Source of the DNA: Isoetes taiwanensis
Lineage: Eukaryota > Streptophyta > Lycopodiopsida > Isoetales > Isoetaceae
Assembly: GCA_021234155.1 (NCBI GenBank)
Contig: JAJEKV010000036.1
Location: 13,589,426-13,653,425, forward strand
Length of the DNA: 64,000 nt
Direction of reading: 5' to 3'
This document shows positions 34,045 to 45,289 of this stretch, one piece after another; position 1 is the first letter of the stretch, and each line of letters starts with the position of its first letter. Position numbers and translations under genes: made by a program. The notes beneath the pieces are model-generated. The model had not been told where the DNA came from. It saw only the letters and a list, made by a program, of their open reading frames with translations, and made no database searches.

Positions 34045-35137
34045 TGGACAAGACTACACAAATGTAGCTTATTTGATGCTTGGATTTTAAAGTTTTATTC
34101 TGGCCTTCTATTTTGAAAAAGCTTTTACTTTACCTTGACCCCAGACTCATCAATGCATTCTAATTGTAGACGAGTAAAATTGTTAGTATAATTGTGCAGG
34201 TCTCTAAGACATTGACTGAACCAACTCCAAAGCTTGCATCTTGTTTTCCCAAAATTTAATCTTTGTCCTGTCATTGGTATTTGTAAAGCTAGATGCAAGA
34301 TGGATGGTATTGTGGATTGTAAACTTTAAGATTGTATATCTGAAGCAAAAGAACATCCTAAGAATGTGGGTCTTTAAGACATTTTGTGTGTAATAGTTTC
34401 TGTTATGTGATGATGATGAGGCACTTCCTTGCAGCTTAGATATACATTGCATGAAGAAAAGAATATCCATTCAACATGAACCATGTAACAGTGATTATTC
34501 TAAAGAACATGAGGAGATATTGAAGGCTTTAGATGACCTTTCTGGAGCAAAAGCTGAAGATCGTCTTAAAAAGATAGCACTGTAATTGTATCTGATATCC
34601 TTCAATTGTATTTGATTAGATGTGAAGAAAACCTCTTTGAAGAGGTATGAAATTAACTCTTTCATGTCTTTATAATGTCATATCTTTTTCAATGTCACAG
34701 CCAGCAACTCCATTAGATCTTTTCTTGTATTTCTCGAATTAATAGGTATGATTTAGTCTCCTTAAGTTTTTCAATTGAAGAAAATGGGAATTAGCAATTG
34801 CCGAAGGAGGTTCAATTCCTCTAATTCTTGTTTGTTTTTCAATTTTTGAGATAGGGTGTTTTTATGCTTGACATACCCATTTTTTGGTACGATCAGCACC
34901 CGATCAGCACCTTTAATCGCGACTGTCAGGCGAAGGGCAGGGCCCCCCGTCATTATGGTGAAGGGTACACCCTTCATCATTCGTCATCGATTTTTGAGCG
35001 CGAATTTTCTTCGAGCCATCCCCCGTTTTTTCATAATTTCGAATGCATCATTGCCATCCTCGCTTCAAATCTATTCAGTCGATCAAGCTTCTCCTATTCT
35101 CTGTTTTCCGAATTCATCAAGCAAAAACAGATTTGTG
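34045..35137. other. No recognised gene; upstream of the 35.1-kb gene
   Basis: Nothing identified. The last few hundred bases presumably include the promoter and 5' UTR of the gene starting at 35138. Confidence 0.4.
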
Positions 35138-35745
35138 ATGGCGCTCAATTCCGGCGAGGTTGCTGTCCTTTTCTTTTGTGAAGCTCTCAAATTTCCCTTT
35201 GGCCTATGAAGTTCTGACCTTTTTTTTGCTTGCAGGACATGCTGATGGCGAGAACGGAATATGAATTCCGTGTTAACCGGGCTCTTTCTAACAAAGGGAA
35301 AAAGCCCAAAGAAATTAAGGCAAACGATGTTACAGAGGCCGATTTTCTTCGAGTTTGGAAGATGCCACTCAGGAAAGGGAAGATTAACCTGAAATTTATT
35401 CGGCCTGCCTATGAAACCCAGCTGAACGACCTTCTTGGAAGGATTTACCAAAAATCCAAGCCCACTAACAATGAAGTTAGAGTCACCTTTGCTAGAGCTT
35501 TTGCCTGGGCTAATTCCCCTCGAGCAGCTGCAAATCCTGAGGAATATGCTATCAACTGGGCATCCTTTGCTGCTGATGCTTTTAGGACTTCTGAGCGACA
35601 GTTGTAAGTTAAGCAAGAGGGTAATAGCTACAGCAACAACAGCAATGCCATACTCAATCGGCTTAGGAGGCTTGCTGCCATGAAAGCTGAAAAAGAAAAC
35701 GATATTTTGATGAAAGAAGAAGATTATTTGAGAAAGGAGGGTGCT

Positions 35746-37955
35746 AACAAAGTTTAAAATGAAACGCACTAATTTGCTCCAAACGCACTTTAAAAGGAAT
35801 CTTTGAAAGATTCCCTAAAATCTCCCCAAAAAATGCCCTTTTCTTGGTATATTTGTGACAAGTGTGACAATTTGAATATTTTAGGCACCATTTTTGGAGG
35901 GGAATTTGAACTCAGCTTCCATTCAAATTTTGTTGGTACCATTTTTTGGCCCCCTAGTTTGGTTTGAGAAATAGTAATATTTTTAAGGACAAAACAAAAT
36001 AGACATTGAAAAAACACAGCAAGCGCTAAGAGTGCCCAAAAACGTATTTAGTTCAAAGTTTATGAATTCACTACAAAATTATGAACAAAATTGCCAAAAA
36101 TGCAACACATTTTGATATTGCCTCAATGAAGCAAATATTTTCACCTTAAAGTGTGCCTCACACGCGAGTTGAAGTCGAAGATGCTTGCGCTTTGCCTTAT
36201 AGACTTGCTCTTATTTGTTCCTCCAGCTTGCTATAGACTTCTGTATACCGCGATGGCGACGTATGTATCCAATCTGGACTTTTTTAGACTTTGTAATTTA
36301 TTTGTCTCTGTAGTCCTTAGTTTCTTCCAAATAAATTTCAAGATTGTATAAATTTATACCTCAATAGATAGTAATGTGTGGACATAGTATGCTAGAGAGT
36401 TCGCACGGTATAAATTTATACCGCAAGAGGACTCGAGCGGTATAGATTTATACAACAAGAGGACTCGAGCGGTATAAATTTATACAGCAAGAGGATTCGA
36501 GCGGTATAAATTTATACCGCAAGAGGACCCGAGCGGTATAAATTTATACCGCAAGAGTTTTCTCGGTATAAATTTATACCAAAGATATATATATATGTAT
36601 ATTATATATGTATATTATATATATATAACATATATACATACATATATATATCCGAAAAAAAAAAGAATTCTTGCGGTATAAATTTATACCGTTTTTTTTT
36701 TATATGTACAAATATGTGAACGTATATATATTAAATATATATATATATTAAGATGTATAAGATGTATATAGATATATATATACATAAAATATGTAGTCCA
36801 GGAGTATAAGTTTATATCGTGCAAAATCTTATGGGGTCTTTCTTGCTCCCAAAGGTTTTTGCAACTTAATACTGTTGAAATAACACACTCAAGGGATAAT
36901 TTTATGCAGTTTTCTTAGTTTTTTAGTTCAAAAAGTTCTAAAATAGTTCTAGATTCTCTGACATTGTAATGCAATGTTAGAGCATAAATTAGTCGAATCC
37001 CGTTGTTATTTTTACTTTTTTTTCTCTACACACATGCTAACTTCACTTTAGGCAGCTCAAAAACTGCTACTAAAGGCAAAGGACACCAAAATGTTATGGA
37101 GACACATGTGTTCAACGAGAAGGAAACTACATAGTTTGTCCATAGGGGTGCGAGGAGTAGCAACCCCTCAAAAGTTTACCTATTTCTTTGCAAACAGACA
37201 AAAAAAAGCAAGATAGACAAATACTTCTCTGTGGAGAAATGTGCAGTGACGCCCACTGCTACAGATGATGGAATTGTGCTGAAGACTCTCAACATTGACA
37301 AGGAGCTTGACTATCTTCTCAACAACACTATATTATGGATTGGTATTGTGCAAGCCCAAAGACATGATGAATACATCTCCGAGAACAACAAAGAAGCCCA
37401 TGTAATCACAGAGCTTCACTACTTCAACTTTTCTTCCCTCGATAAATTTATACGGCATCATCGGTTGGAACTTCAACTAAGCGCATGATTTCGTGGATGT
37501 ATTACCATTTGTAACACCATATGATGCAAAAACAATAATTTTTCATTCAAGCAGTTTGTTCAACTGTCTCCCAATGTCTTTTAAGGTCAATTAGGATGTT
37601 TAGCCAAAATGGTTGTGAAATAACAAATTTTTTGTCTTCTATAACAGCCAATATAAATGTTCTAAGGGATAAGATACAAAAGCGTCTAATTTTTTCATAT
37701 GAGTTTGCCCCATAATAAATCTTTGGCTTTCGTAGTGGTCCTTTTCCCCCCTAAAATGACATATTTTTCTTTGTTGTTCTTCTCCTTAATGTTAAGTCTT
37801 CCTAAAATGTCTGTTTTCATGAGCAGTTTTATAAATCTTTAGACACAAGATAGTAAAAGAGTCCTTTTTAGGGGTATTTTAGAATTTTGTAAATTTTTAG
37901 AAGGAATCTTTCAAACGCACTTCTTAAATAAGTGCGTTTCATTTTAAACCTTGTT
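35746..37955. mobile_element. Non-autonomous TIR DNA transposon, 2,210 bp
   Basis: The two ends are inverted repeats of about 30 bp differing at two positions: aacaaagtttaaaatgaaac...cactaattt on the left and, reversed, aacaaggtttaaaatgaaac...cacttattt on the right. TGCT flanks both ends (35742-35745, 37956-37959). Removing the element plus one TGCT restores the host frame (KEGA-LTQA). No transposase is visible; the only sizeable frame inside (37231-37488) has no recognised domain. The superfamily is not assigned; a 4-bp duplication is unusual for the common plant superfamilies. Confidence 0.85.
36406..36690 (+). repeat. 32-bp tandem repeat around the palindrome ggtataaatttatacc
   Basis: Units start at 36406, 36438, 36470, 36502, 36534 and 36564 (cggtataaatttataccgca followed by agaggactcgag). 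A solitary palindrome lies at 36673. Related gtataaatttatacc half-sites occur near 36345 and 37441. The AT-dinucleotide tracts at 36584-36650 and 36722-36785 are microsatellites. Confidence 0.9.
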
Positions 37956-39413
37956 TGCTCTCACTCAAGCTGACTTTCAGATCTCTGCAATAGAAGAGCA
38001 GATATCTGAAAAAGTGAAGGACAGAGAGGCTTTAGAAACAGCTGCGCCAGACGAACAAAAAGCTATTCAAAGGCTTAAAGCACAAGAGGAAATGTGGCGA
38101 GACCTGTTGACCAGCACCATAAATAAGTTGGATAAAAATGGATTGAAGAATTTGAAGGCCGACATCATCGAACTCAAAGAAGAAGTTGATGCCATTGAAA
38201 AGCACATGAAGATTTGGCATGCCAAATGCAAACATGTTGCTTTTCTGCAGTCTGAGTCCAACAGAAATCGGATGCACCTAGGTATGGGTTCCTATGACAT
38301 GCCTTTCTTGGATAATAAGGATGCATGTGAAGCATGTGGCCTTTTGTTCTGCAAAGATTATGAATTGCATGTCAAATTAACATGTGGTCACAAATACCAT
38401 GTTTTTTGCTTTTTCTTTGTTTTGGATTGTATGCATTGTGATCGTACCTACCACATGAAGAGGTTCCAGGCAAAGATATTGCAAGAATTGGTATATAAAG
38501 AATACCATCCCATTGAAAGTGACACGTAAAGTGAGAATGATAGTGACACCGAAAGTAACAAGGAAGACAAGAAAAAACAAGGTCTTGAGGACCAAAAAAA
38601 AAAGAGGTAAAGAAGAAGATAATAGCAAAGACTTCTCTCAGACACGCCACCGCCGCTTGCCTCGACTTCATTCATTGCGAAATAGTTGCAAAGAAGAAGA
38701 CCGGATCTGTGAAGAAGCTCAAACTTGAAAAAGGTAATGACTTTGACTCTATTTTTATTTGTTTTAAAAGTTTTCATGTCTTCGTAGCTTGTAGAAATAT
38801 TTTGCGAGTTTTATTGATGTGGACAAGTTAAGTCCAAAGGAAATTTGCTCATGTCGACCCTCTCAAAAGCACAAGGAAATCACTAAGGTTGAATGACAAC
38901 CTGCTGAAAGGTGATGTTACCACTCCTGAGAAGAAGAAAATAGGTTCAACAGGTAACATAACTTATTTATTTATGAAATGTTTGTATGCTTAACTTATTT
39001 GTTTCATTCCTTACTGATTTCTGCTACAATGCAATGCAGAAAATGTGAATAATCTTGCTGCTGAACCTCAGGGTGCTGAACATCAGGGTGCTGAACCTCA
39101 GGACAAAGCAGATATTGAGGAAGTCTTTGAAGTCACCAAAGACTTGGAGATTTGGCTGGCAAGATGATTCGAGAAGTAGCGATTACAAGAAGTGAACCCT
39201 GATATTACCTTGGCAAAGTATTGCCAGGACAAAATGGTGGAAAAGAAGTGAATGGTTTTATGAAAGAAAACCACCAATTTTCAAATGTAGGTGGTTTTCT
39301 ATGGTTTTCAAACTTTAAGTTATAACTACTTAACAGTGCTGCTATGACATGCTCATTTCTGTGAAATGGAGTCATTTTTGGTTATTTTTGTAAACCCTTC
39401 AAAGACCATTTAA

Positions 39414-39690
39414 TATATGATCTACGCTTTTAACTTGCAATTGGATTGTGTTTACTTGCAATTAGATTGTGTTTACTTGCAAGTGGATAACTTGCAATAT
39501 ATGATCTACTGTTTTAACTTGCAATTGGATAACTTGCAATATATGATCTACTGTTTTAACTTGCAATTGGATTGTGTTTACTTGCGATTGGATTGTGTGA
39601 GTTCACTTGCAATTGGATAACTTGCAATATATGATCTACTGTTTTAACTTGCAATTGGATTGTGTTTACTTGCAATTGGATAATGGTTAC
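39414..39690 (+). repeat. Minisatellite based on acttgcaattggat
   Basis: Units of the type acttgcaattggattgtgtt and acttgcaatatatgatctac alternate about ten times just after the 3' end of the broken plus-strand gene. Confidence 0.9.
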
Positions 39691-39825
39691 ATTTTTACAA
39701 TGTCAATGTAAATGTCAATGTTTAGAATTCAATGGTTGTAATTTCTGTAAATTCAATGGTTACATTTTTACAATGTCAATGTCAATGTTTAGAATTCAAT
39801 GGTTGTAATTTCTGTAATGGTTGGA
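39682..39825 (+). repeat. 72-bp tandem duplication
   Basis: aatggttacatttttacaat...gaattcaatggttgtaattt starts at 39682 and again at 39754. Confidence 0.9.
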
Positions 39826-39837
39826 ATGGTTTATATT

Positions 39838-42073
39838 TCATTGTCTCCATTCTTTCTTCTTCTTTTCTTTGCAACCTTTGTAATCGCTTTCAGTTGATTT
39901 TGAGTCAACCGCATCTTGTGCCAAGATGGTAGTGTTTTGTGGCAAGTTTGTCCATGATGTGATCATGCACATCTTCATCAAGCTCATATACTGGTTATTA
40001 TGATGCATGACAAAGTTCACTGCAGAATTAAATGATCAGAACACTACATTCGATCATGCTCCAAAGAATCAGATTCTAGCACCTCCAATGAACTTGTAGT
40101 ACTTTCCTGTTACAACAACTTCATTCCGACCAAACTTCTGCCCCCAAGGATCCTTGTATGCTTTCTCAATGACATGTTTAACCTGTGTGCATTTCAGAAT
40201 ATAAAAATCTACCTTTTCTTTGTTGTTAGGCTCGGCATTGACTGCAAAGTTATCTCCAATTGCAATTATATCTGACTTCCATTCAGGATCTCCCTCATAA
40301 ACAGGACCATCAGCAGCTTCATCTTTATATTCAGCACCTGGTCTTAGCTCAAAAAAAATCCATGTGCCTGTCTGACTTTGTTAATTGCAACTCTTACAAA
40401 GTCTGCTTTCATATGATACACACAGCAGCACGTCTCTCTATCCTTAACCTTCCTAACATAGGGAGGTTTCAATGCATGGAATAGTGAAAAAGAGACCACA
40501 AACTTTGGATATTCACTTCTGAAACGTTGGTAGAAAGTGATCTGCAAGACATGCAACCAACAATTAGCATTAGACATTTTGAAAACAGTCCAGCAACCAA
40601 TAAATAAAATACAACCAATAAATATTCTAACCTGAGTCTCTTCTAAGAAGTGTAGTGGATGCATAATTTTCTTCCCTTTAGATAATCTGATCTTTAAAAC
40701 ATGTTTCTTGGAAGGAGACACTCTAGTGTTGTTCCTCCAAAAGTCAACTATGAATTTTCTTTCATCATAAGAAAGTTTGTCAATTCTTGTGCTTTTCTTG
40801 AACATGGACCATGGGCCATCACCATGTTCAGCAGCTAACCTTCTATTAACTGCAACTGTAACAATTTTCCAGGGAAGGCCCATATGTGTAAATGCCCTTA
40901 CTGCCTGTTCATTGTTGCCAACAAGGGCATGGGAAGAAAAGACCATTCCAAAAGAGAGCCAAAGAAAAGGAGGTACTCGGGCGAACAGTAACCACTGCCA
41001 TCCAGAATGATCTAACTGTTTGAAACTACCAGATACTTATAATTATGCTTATGTCTTTTGGTTAGTTTAACTTTATCAGGGTTCTCGACCTACCCTTTCC
41101 TAAAGGTCTAAAAAGCATCATATAGCTCTTTTTGCACTATGTACTTTACCATACACTCTTAATACATACTTAAGCCTTCAATTAAAAAAAAAACAATTTT
41201 CCTGTTTAGATTCATTTGTTTAGCAAAAGCACATTTGTTAGTATCAGCACTAACTGCAAAAGACATTGCAGCACTTCTGGCTCTCCAAGTATCAGTGGTT
41301 TTCGAGTACTTATGTGCTTCAAAAGAATCCCTCAGATTTTTAACAATCATTTCCATTGTTTTCACTTCTTTTGTGCATGGAACACCAAGTTCTGGCACCC
41401 ACTTGGTAGCACCACTTAGGATTTCTTTTCTGTCAGCAGGTTTAGCTTTTTCAAAAATTTGATTCAATACTTTCCCTACTTCTTTGGACAGTTTCTTTTT
41501 TTTTTCCTTGAGGTAAGTAAACCTTTTTCCAGAGTTGCATCATCTGCACCAGCTTCTTTTTCCTTTTTTTTTTCTGCCTTTGAATCCTTCTTATCTCAGC
41601 AGCTTTTTTTTTTTGAGCATAACTTCCAATGAATGTTGGCAGGACATGTTCTCACAACCTTCATTCAAGCAGGAATCAGTATTCAACCAATTTAATCTTA
41701 ATTACCAAGTGTGTAGAAAAATAAGTCAGCATAGTTATGTGCATGAAAAATAAGTCAGCATAGTTATGTCTAGAAAAATAAGTCAGCATAGGTGTTACCT
41801 GAATTGTTTGAAGCATCTGGTCTTCCAAGATCTGATGCAAACAAGTCTGAAAGTGGAAATATTCTTAAATGTAGTCAACCAAGATAGAATACATATGTAA
41901 AAGTCAAAGCATATTTGAGGAAACAAACCTTCTTGTTCTAAACAAAACGAATCCATGGTAGGCTCAACAACATCTCCATCAAAAACATTTGAAGGCATGA
42001 AATCTGGACAAGAAGCATTTGGCAGCTCCCCAAAATCATACGAAGATCTGTAATTATCGACATGATCTTCCAA
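39838..42073 (-). pseudogene. Transposon-like multi-exon gene, frameshifted
   Basis: Minus-strand exons include 41929-42073 (from MEDHVDNYRSSYDFGELPN), joined in phase to 41799-41846 (LFASDLGRPDASNNS). A Lys-rich coil follows (IFEKAKPADRKEIL region, to about 41170). The largest exon is about 40344-40946, with DKLSYDERKFIVDFWRNNTR, SEYPKFVVSFSLFHALKPPYV, and a Cys/His motif ETCCCVYHMKADF. An A8 run at 40351-40358 shifts the frame; two bases fewer would continue into LRPGAEYKDEAADGP...DFYILKCTQVKHV...VVVTGKYYKFIGG (stop at 40069). The pattern recalls, from memory, a family of large lineage-specific proteins, probably transposon-encoded, in non-seed plants. A homology search would be needed to name it. 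Its 3' end faces the plus-strand gene ending at 39251. Confidence 0.5.
41719..41792 (+). repeat. 27-bp tandem repeat, three copies, in an intron
   Basis: aaaaataagtcagcatag recurs three times with tatgtgcatg / tatgtctag spacers. Confidence 0.9.
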
Positions 42074-43380
42074 ATAACTGTATTCTGCATCAAATAAATT
42101 GAAAGTTAAATTTCATCTTTAGCACCACAACAGCACAGTCCTTTCCATGTGCTGAATTGGGTTCGGATTCCCTCACTAAATTTGAGGATTGTTTATACCT
42201 GCAGGTAAGGAAGTATTTGCCTTGGTTTGTGGTACTTTGTTCTCAGAAAAATTCTTTGAGAATGTTGAACAAAGAATTGGAAAAAGTGCTTTGATTGCTC
42301 TACAAATTAAATGTGCACCTAATAGAGTCTCCCTGCATCAAACTTGCATGAATTCTTTGCTAATGAAGCTAGGAAAGCTTTTTTCCAGTCAGAAACCATA
42401 GCTTTCCTGCTCCAAGCAAGAAACACAATTCTGCATCAAAGAAATGTTAATTCCGCCAATTTCCATTTCGAAAGTAACCTACCCTTCCAGGATCGCTGAG
42501 TTGGCTTCAATCAAGGTCCTTGATTGATCTTGAAGGCCAACGAATTCTCCCGCTCCCCGGAATAGCTATGGCGGGTGACGGGCGAGAAGAGTGACGTTTT
42601 TGGTGAAGGGTTGAAGAAGGCCGAACAGCACTTCACCAGCACTAGTGTCGCGACATGTTTTTTTGAACATGTCAAATGAAAATACACCCGATAATATTTT
42701 ATTTGTATTATAGCATTCTGGATCTGTTTAAAGGTAGGTAGGGTAATGTGATCCATGATTCAGGTAAATGCATTCTGCAGATGTAGGTCCTGCATATCAC
42801 CATTAAGGTGAATGCATATGACTAAAGTGTGGAAGTTATTTTTTTACATCACCATTAAGGTAGCAGACCTCACAACACCATAATGCACCATTGAAGTTAG
42901 AAGTTCGTCGTTAAGGGGTTTTTGACCCCCTGATTTTGATTGTAATTTTTTAACTTTAGGTTAACAATTATCGTATAGAACATATAAATTATGATTTAGC
43001 ATATTCTAAAACACATGTGAAGGCAACACTTTCAAGGTTATGTGTTAAGATTTTAGTTTGCAACATGCTTTAGGCTTAAATTCACCATTGGTGGAGCCTC
43101 CACCTTACCAAAAACGTGAGACATGCATGCCATAAGACTAAAAAAGAATATAAGCAGCATGTAATCTACCATTTTCTATTGTCAGATCATGCATGTGAAG
43201 TGAGAAGCTCTCACAAATTAGTTTTCAGATTTTGCTCTATCCCAATTAGGTTTCAGATTTTGCTCTCTGCCAGTTTACATTAAAGATTTATTCAATTGCT
43301 TTTGGATATTCAAATGATGTTCGATGGGAAGTCAGCACACTTACCACATTAGCAACTACCAATGATATTAGCAGCATACA
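42074..43380. other. Upstream of the transposon-like gene; otherwise empty
   Basis: The minus-strand gene may have a first exon or promoter here. A GC-richer patch at 42545-42655 and the phrase caccattaaggt at 42800 and 42850 are the only notable features. Confidence 0.4.
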
Positions 43381-43467
43381 AATGTGAAGGGTTTCAAGTC
43401 CAATTCCAAAGAACCCAAAATGCCAAATGTGAAGGGTTTCAAGTCCAATTCCAAAGAACCCAAGAAA
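43381..43467 (+). repeat. 45-bp tandem duplication
   Basis: aatgtgaagggtttcaagtc...caaagaaccca occurs at 43381 and 43426. Confidence 0.9.
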
Positions 43468-43809
43468 TGATATCCAAGAAAGGCCTGCTAATATTGATAT
43501 CCCGGAATTCTGAACTTTCAAGAGTGACCACGAGCATAATCCCAAGGAAAAAATTCTCGAGCATAATCCAAAACAATCAACCTTCCATTTACTCACAAAG
43601 TATAACTCAGAATGTTTAATTCAATGCTCTAAGCCCACAGATCTGTAATAAAGTCTGTGATCAGGCTGAGGCTAGCGTGTGGATTAATTATGTCTAATTT
43701 TCTCGGACTGGGCACCATATCTGGTGCACCATATCAATTACATCTGTTTGAAAATGACTTGCCATAATCAGTTTTATGAAGTTAGGAGGAAGAGTAGAGC
43801 TTCAACAGC

Positions 43810-44120
43810 ATGATACAGCATACAAGATTTACAATTTCTGATCATCAAAAGCGTGAATCCAAGGTAGATTTAATTCTTTCGGATGACCTGCTCAAGCTGC
43901 AGAATAGAGTCCGACAAAATCAATACGTTTATTCAATTTATAGAGTTGGGAGAAAAAAGATGTCAGCGTTTATCCAATTTATAAAGTTGGGTAGCTTCAC
44001 AGCGTACAGATACAGGATGATTTGCAATTTCTGATCAACAAAAGCAGATAGTTGAATCTAAAAAACTAGAGTTCGCAAAAGGTAGATTTGATTCTTTTGG
44101 ATGTGCAAAAGCTGCAGTAT
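43810..44120 (+). repeat. Diverged direct duplication, offset about 200 bp
   Basis: tacaatttctgatcatcaaaagc...aaggtagatttaattctttc at 43830-43905 recurs as tgcaatttctgatcaacaaaagc...aaggtagatttgattctttt at 44022-44100. A shorter doubling (tatagagttggg / tataaagttggg) lies between them. Confidence 0.75.
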
Positions 44121-44317
44121 AGAAGACCCTGGGAAAAGCTATGGAAAAAAAATCTCAAACCATACCATAACATACATTAATGATTGACACAGTTCCGGCA
44201 TTGCATTTAGATTTCTAACAGAAGCAAAAAGACGCATAAGTAGAGTAATCAACTAACGGGAAAGGAACTTTTCAGGCCAAAATAAAACAAGTAGAAACCT
44301 TGTTTTGTCTTTCCCCG

Positions 44318-45289
44318 TCACTTCAAAATCTCATGAAGGTTTAGAAGCTTTGGATAGACATAGCTTTTGAATGCTTGATCCCGAACACGAAATCCAGGTA
44401 TTATCATAAAACCGATAACTTGCTCTGCTGTAAATCCATCGTCTTCATCCACGCCAACGCTTTCCATAAATGTAGCATCAAAGGGGGCGCCATCACTGAA
44501 TCTGAGTACAGTAGCAGGGCTAGGATAAAAACTGAACGCAACTTTGTGAAGCAGCCAGATTTGTTTTAACAGCTTCAATAATAATTCATTGGCTGCTATC
44601 TGCGGATCACCTACTGTTGTGGCGTTACTGCACAGATTTGAGCATTTGATACTGCAAAACTTGGCAAACGAAGAATCATTATTCACCATATCCTGCTCCT
44701 TGGACTCTCGGAATAGCTCATACGTTTTAAAAGCCTTTTTTCTCAGCTCTGCTGGATCCTTAACCACGGTACAGTATCCTTCATTTATGCCAAAATCCTC
44801 ATTCTCAAATCCGGTAAATAATATTCTGCAAACTGAGGATGCGACAGCAAACTGCCTGTGCCTTCTCTTAGCAAATGTATAAGGATATTGCCAGGATTCA
44901 ACATGGGGTTCGAATACCTTTGCAAAGGATATTGCAGCCTCTCTTAGCCGAGTATTCATGGTGTTGAAAAGTGTAGGAGTGGCAGATGAATCAGAATAAG
45001 AGTTTCCAGGATTGTGCATGGCATTTGAAGCTTCAATCTCGTTCATTCTGCGCCGAAGGGTCTGATTTAAGTTTCTACATTCTGAAAAATCTTCTTCCAG
45101 AGCTTGTCGCACCTTCTGCTCCTCTCTGTGAGTTCTCTTAAGATTTTCATGTTCAGAAAGTAGGTGTTGTATTCTCTCCTCAAGTTCCTGCTTCTCAGAC
45201 TCTTGAATTCTATGAAGCTCATCCTGTAAAGCTCTGCTGCGATTCAACCATGGAATTGGAAACCCCCAATTCCAAAGCAAATTTCTCAT
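44318..45289 (-). CDS. DUF641/GIL1-like protein, diverged paralogue
   Basis: Single-exon frame of 323 residues from a true ATG. A short coiled coil (about residues 20-95, ALQDELHRIQESEKQELEER...) lacks the HAEEL blocks and QLAANLQQF repeats of the other three. The shared linker RMNEIEASNAMHNPGNSYSD leads into the DUF641 core: FAKVFEPHVESWQYPYTFAK, RRHRQFAVASSVCRILF, FAKFCSIKCSNLC, IWLLHKVAFSFYP, DGAPFDATFMESV, VIGFMIIPGFRV and VYPKLL. The core signature is complete, so it is probably functional and may represent the ancestral, shorter form. It is divergently arranged with the paralogue at 45791. Signalling roles are known for Arabidopsis relatives; none is shown here. Confidence 0.85.
   Translation of the reverse strand: MRNLLWNWGFPIPWLNRSRALQDELHRIQESEKQELEERIQHLLSEHENLKRTHREEQKVRQALEEDFSECRNLNQTLRRRMNEIEASNAMHNPGNSYSDSSATPTLFNTMNTRLREAAISFAKVFEPHVESWQYPYTFAKRRHRQFAVASSVCRILFTGFENEDFGINEGYCTVVKDPAELRKKAFKTYELFRESKEQDMVNNDSSFAKFCSIKCSNLCSNATTVGDPQIAANELLLKLLKQIWLLHKVAFSFYPSPATVLRFSDGAPFDATFMESVGVDEDDGFTAEQVIGFMIIPGFRVRDQAFKSYVYPKLLNLHEILK

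Larger units (their letters stand above)
35138..39251 (+). pseudogene. Unrecognised coiled-coil/zinc-finger gene, broken by a transposon and stops
   Basis: Exon 1 (35138-35158, MALNSGE) joins in phase after a 77-bp GT-AG intron to an exon starting at 35236 (DMLMARTEYEFRVNRAL). The same frame continues past a TAA at 35605 through NAILNRLRRLAAMKAEKEND to KEGA at 35745. It is then cut by a 2.2-kb element and resumes in frame at 37960 (LTQADFQISAIEEQI). A coil (about 38010-38260) is followed by a RING-like Cys/His cluster: CEACGLLFC, LTCGHKYHVFC, CMHC. An acidic tail follows a second TAA (38527). Later exon-like pieces (39041 on, with three AEPQG/AEHQG repeats) reach a final TGA at 39249, passing TGA (39165) and TAG (39177). 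All four internal stops can come from CAA, CAG or CGA by one C-to-T change. I do not recognise the family. Confidence 0.6.

Noticed and set aside
35604-35609. GTAAGT at the TAA stop as a genuine splice donor
   Set aside because: The same frame continues open for 46 codons to KEGA after the stop, and the only nearby acceptors would give introns of about 30 bases, too short for a plant.
34864-35769. Overlapping frames around the first exon of the 35.1-kb gene, including a 228-codon minus frame
   Set aside because: They overlap the better supported plus-strand exons with a GT-AG intron and coil-type composition, and show no domain of their own.
36406-36580. CRISPR-like array of palindromic 32-bp units
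   Set aside because: The units are simply in tandem, with no unique spacers, in a eukaryotic transposon.
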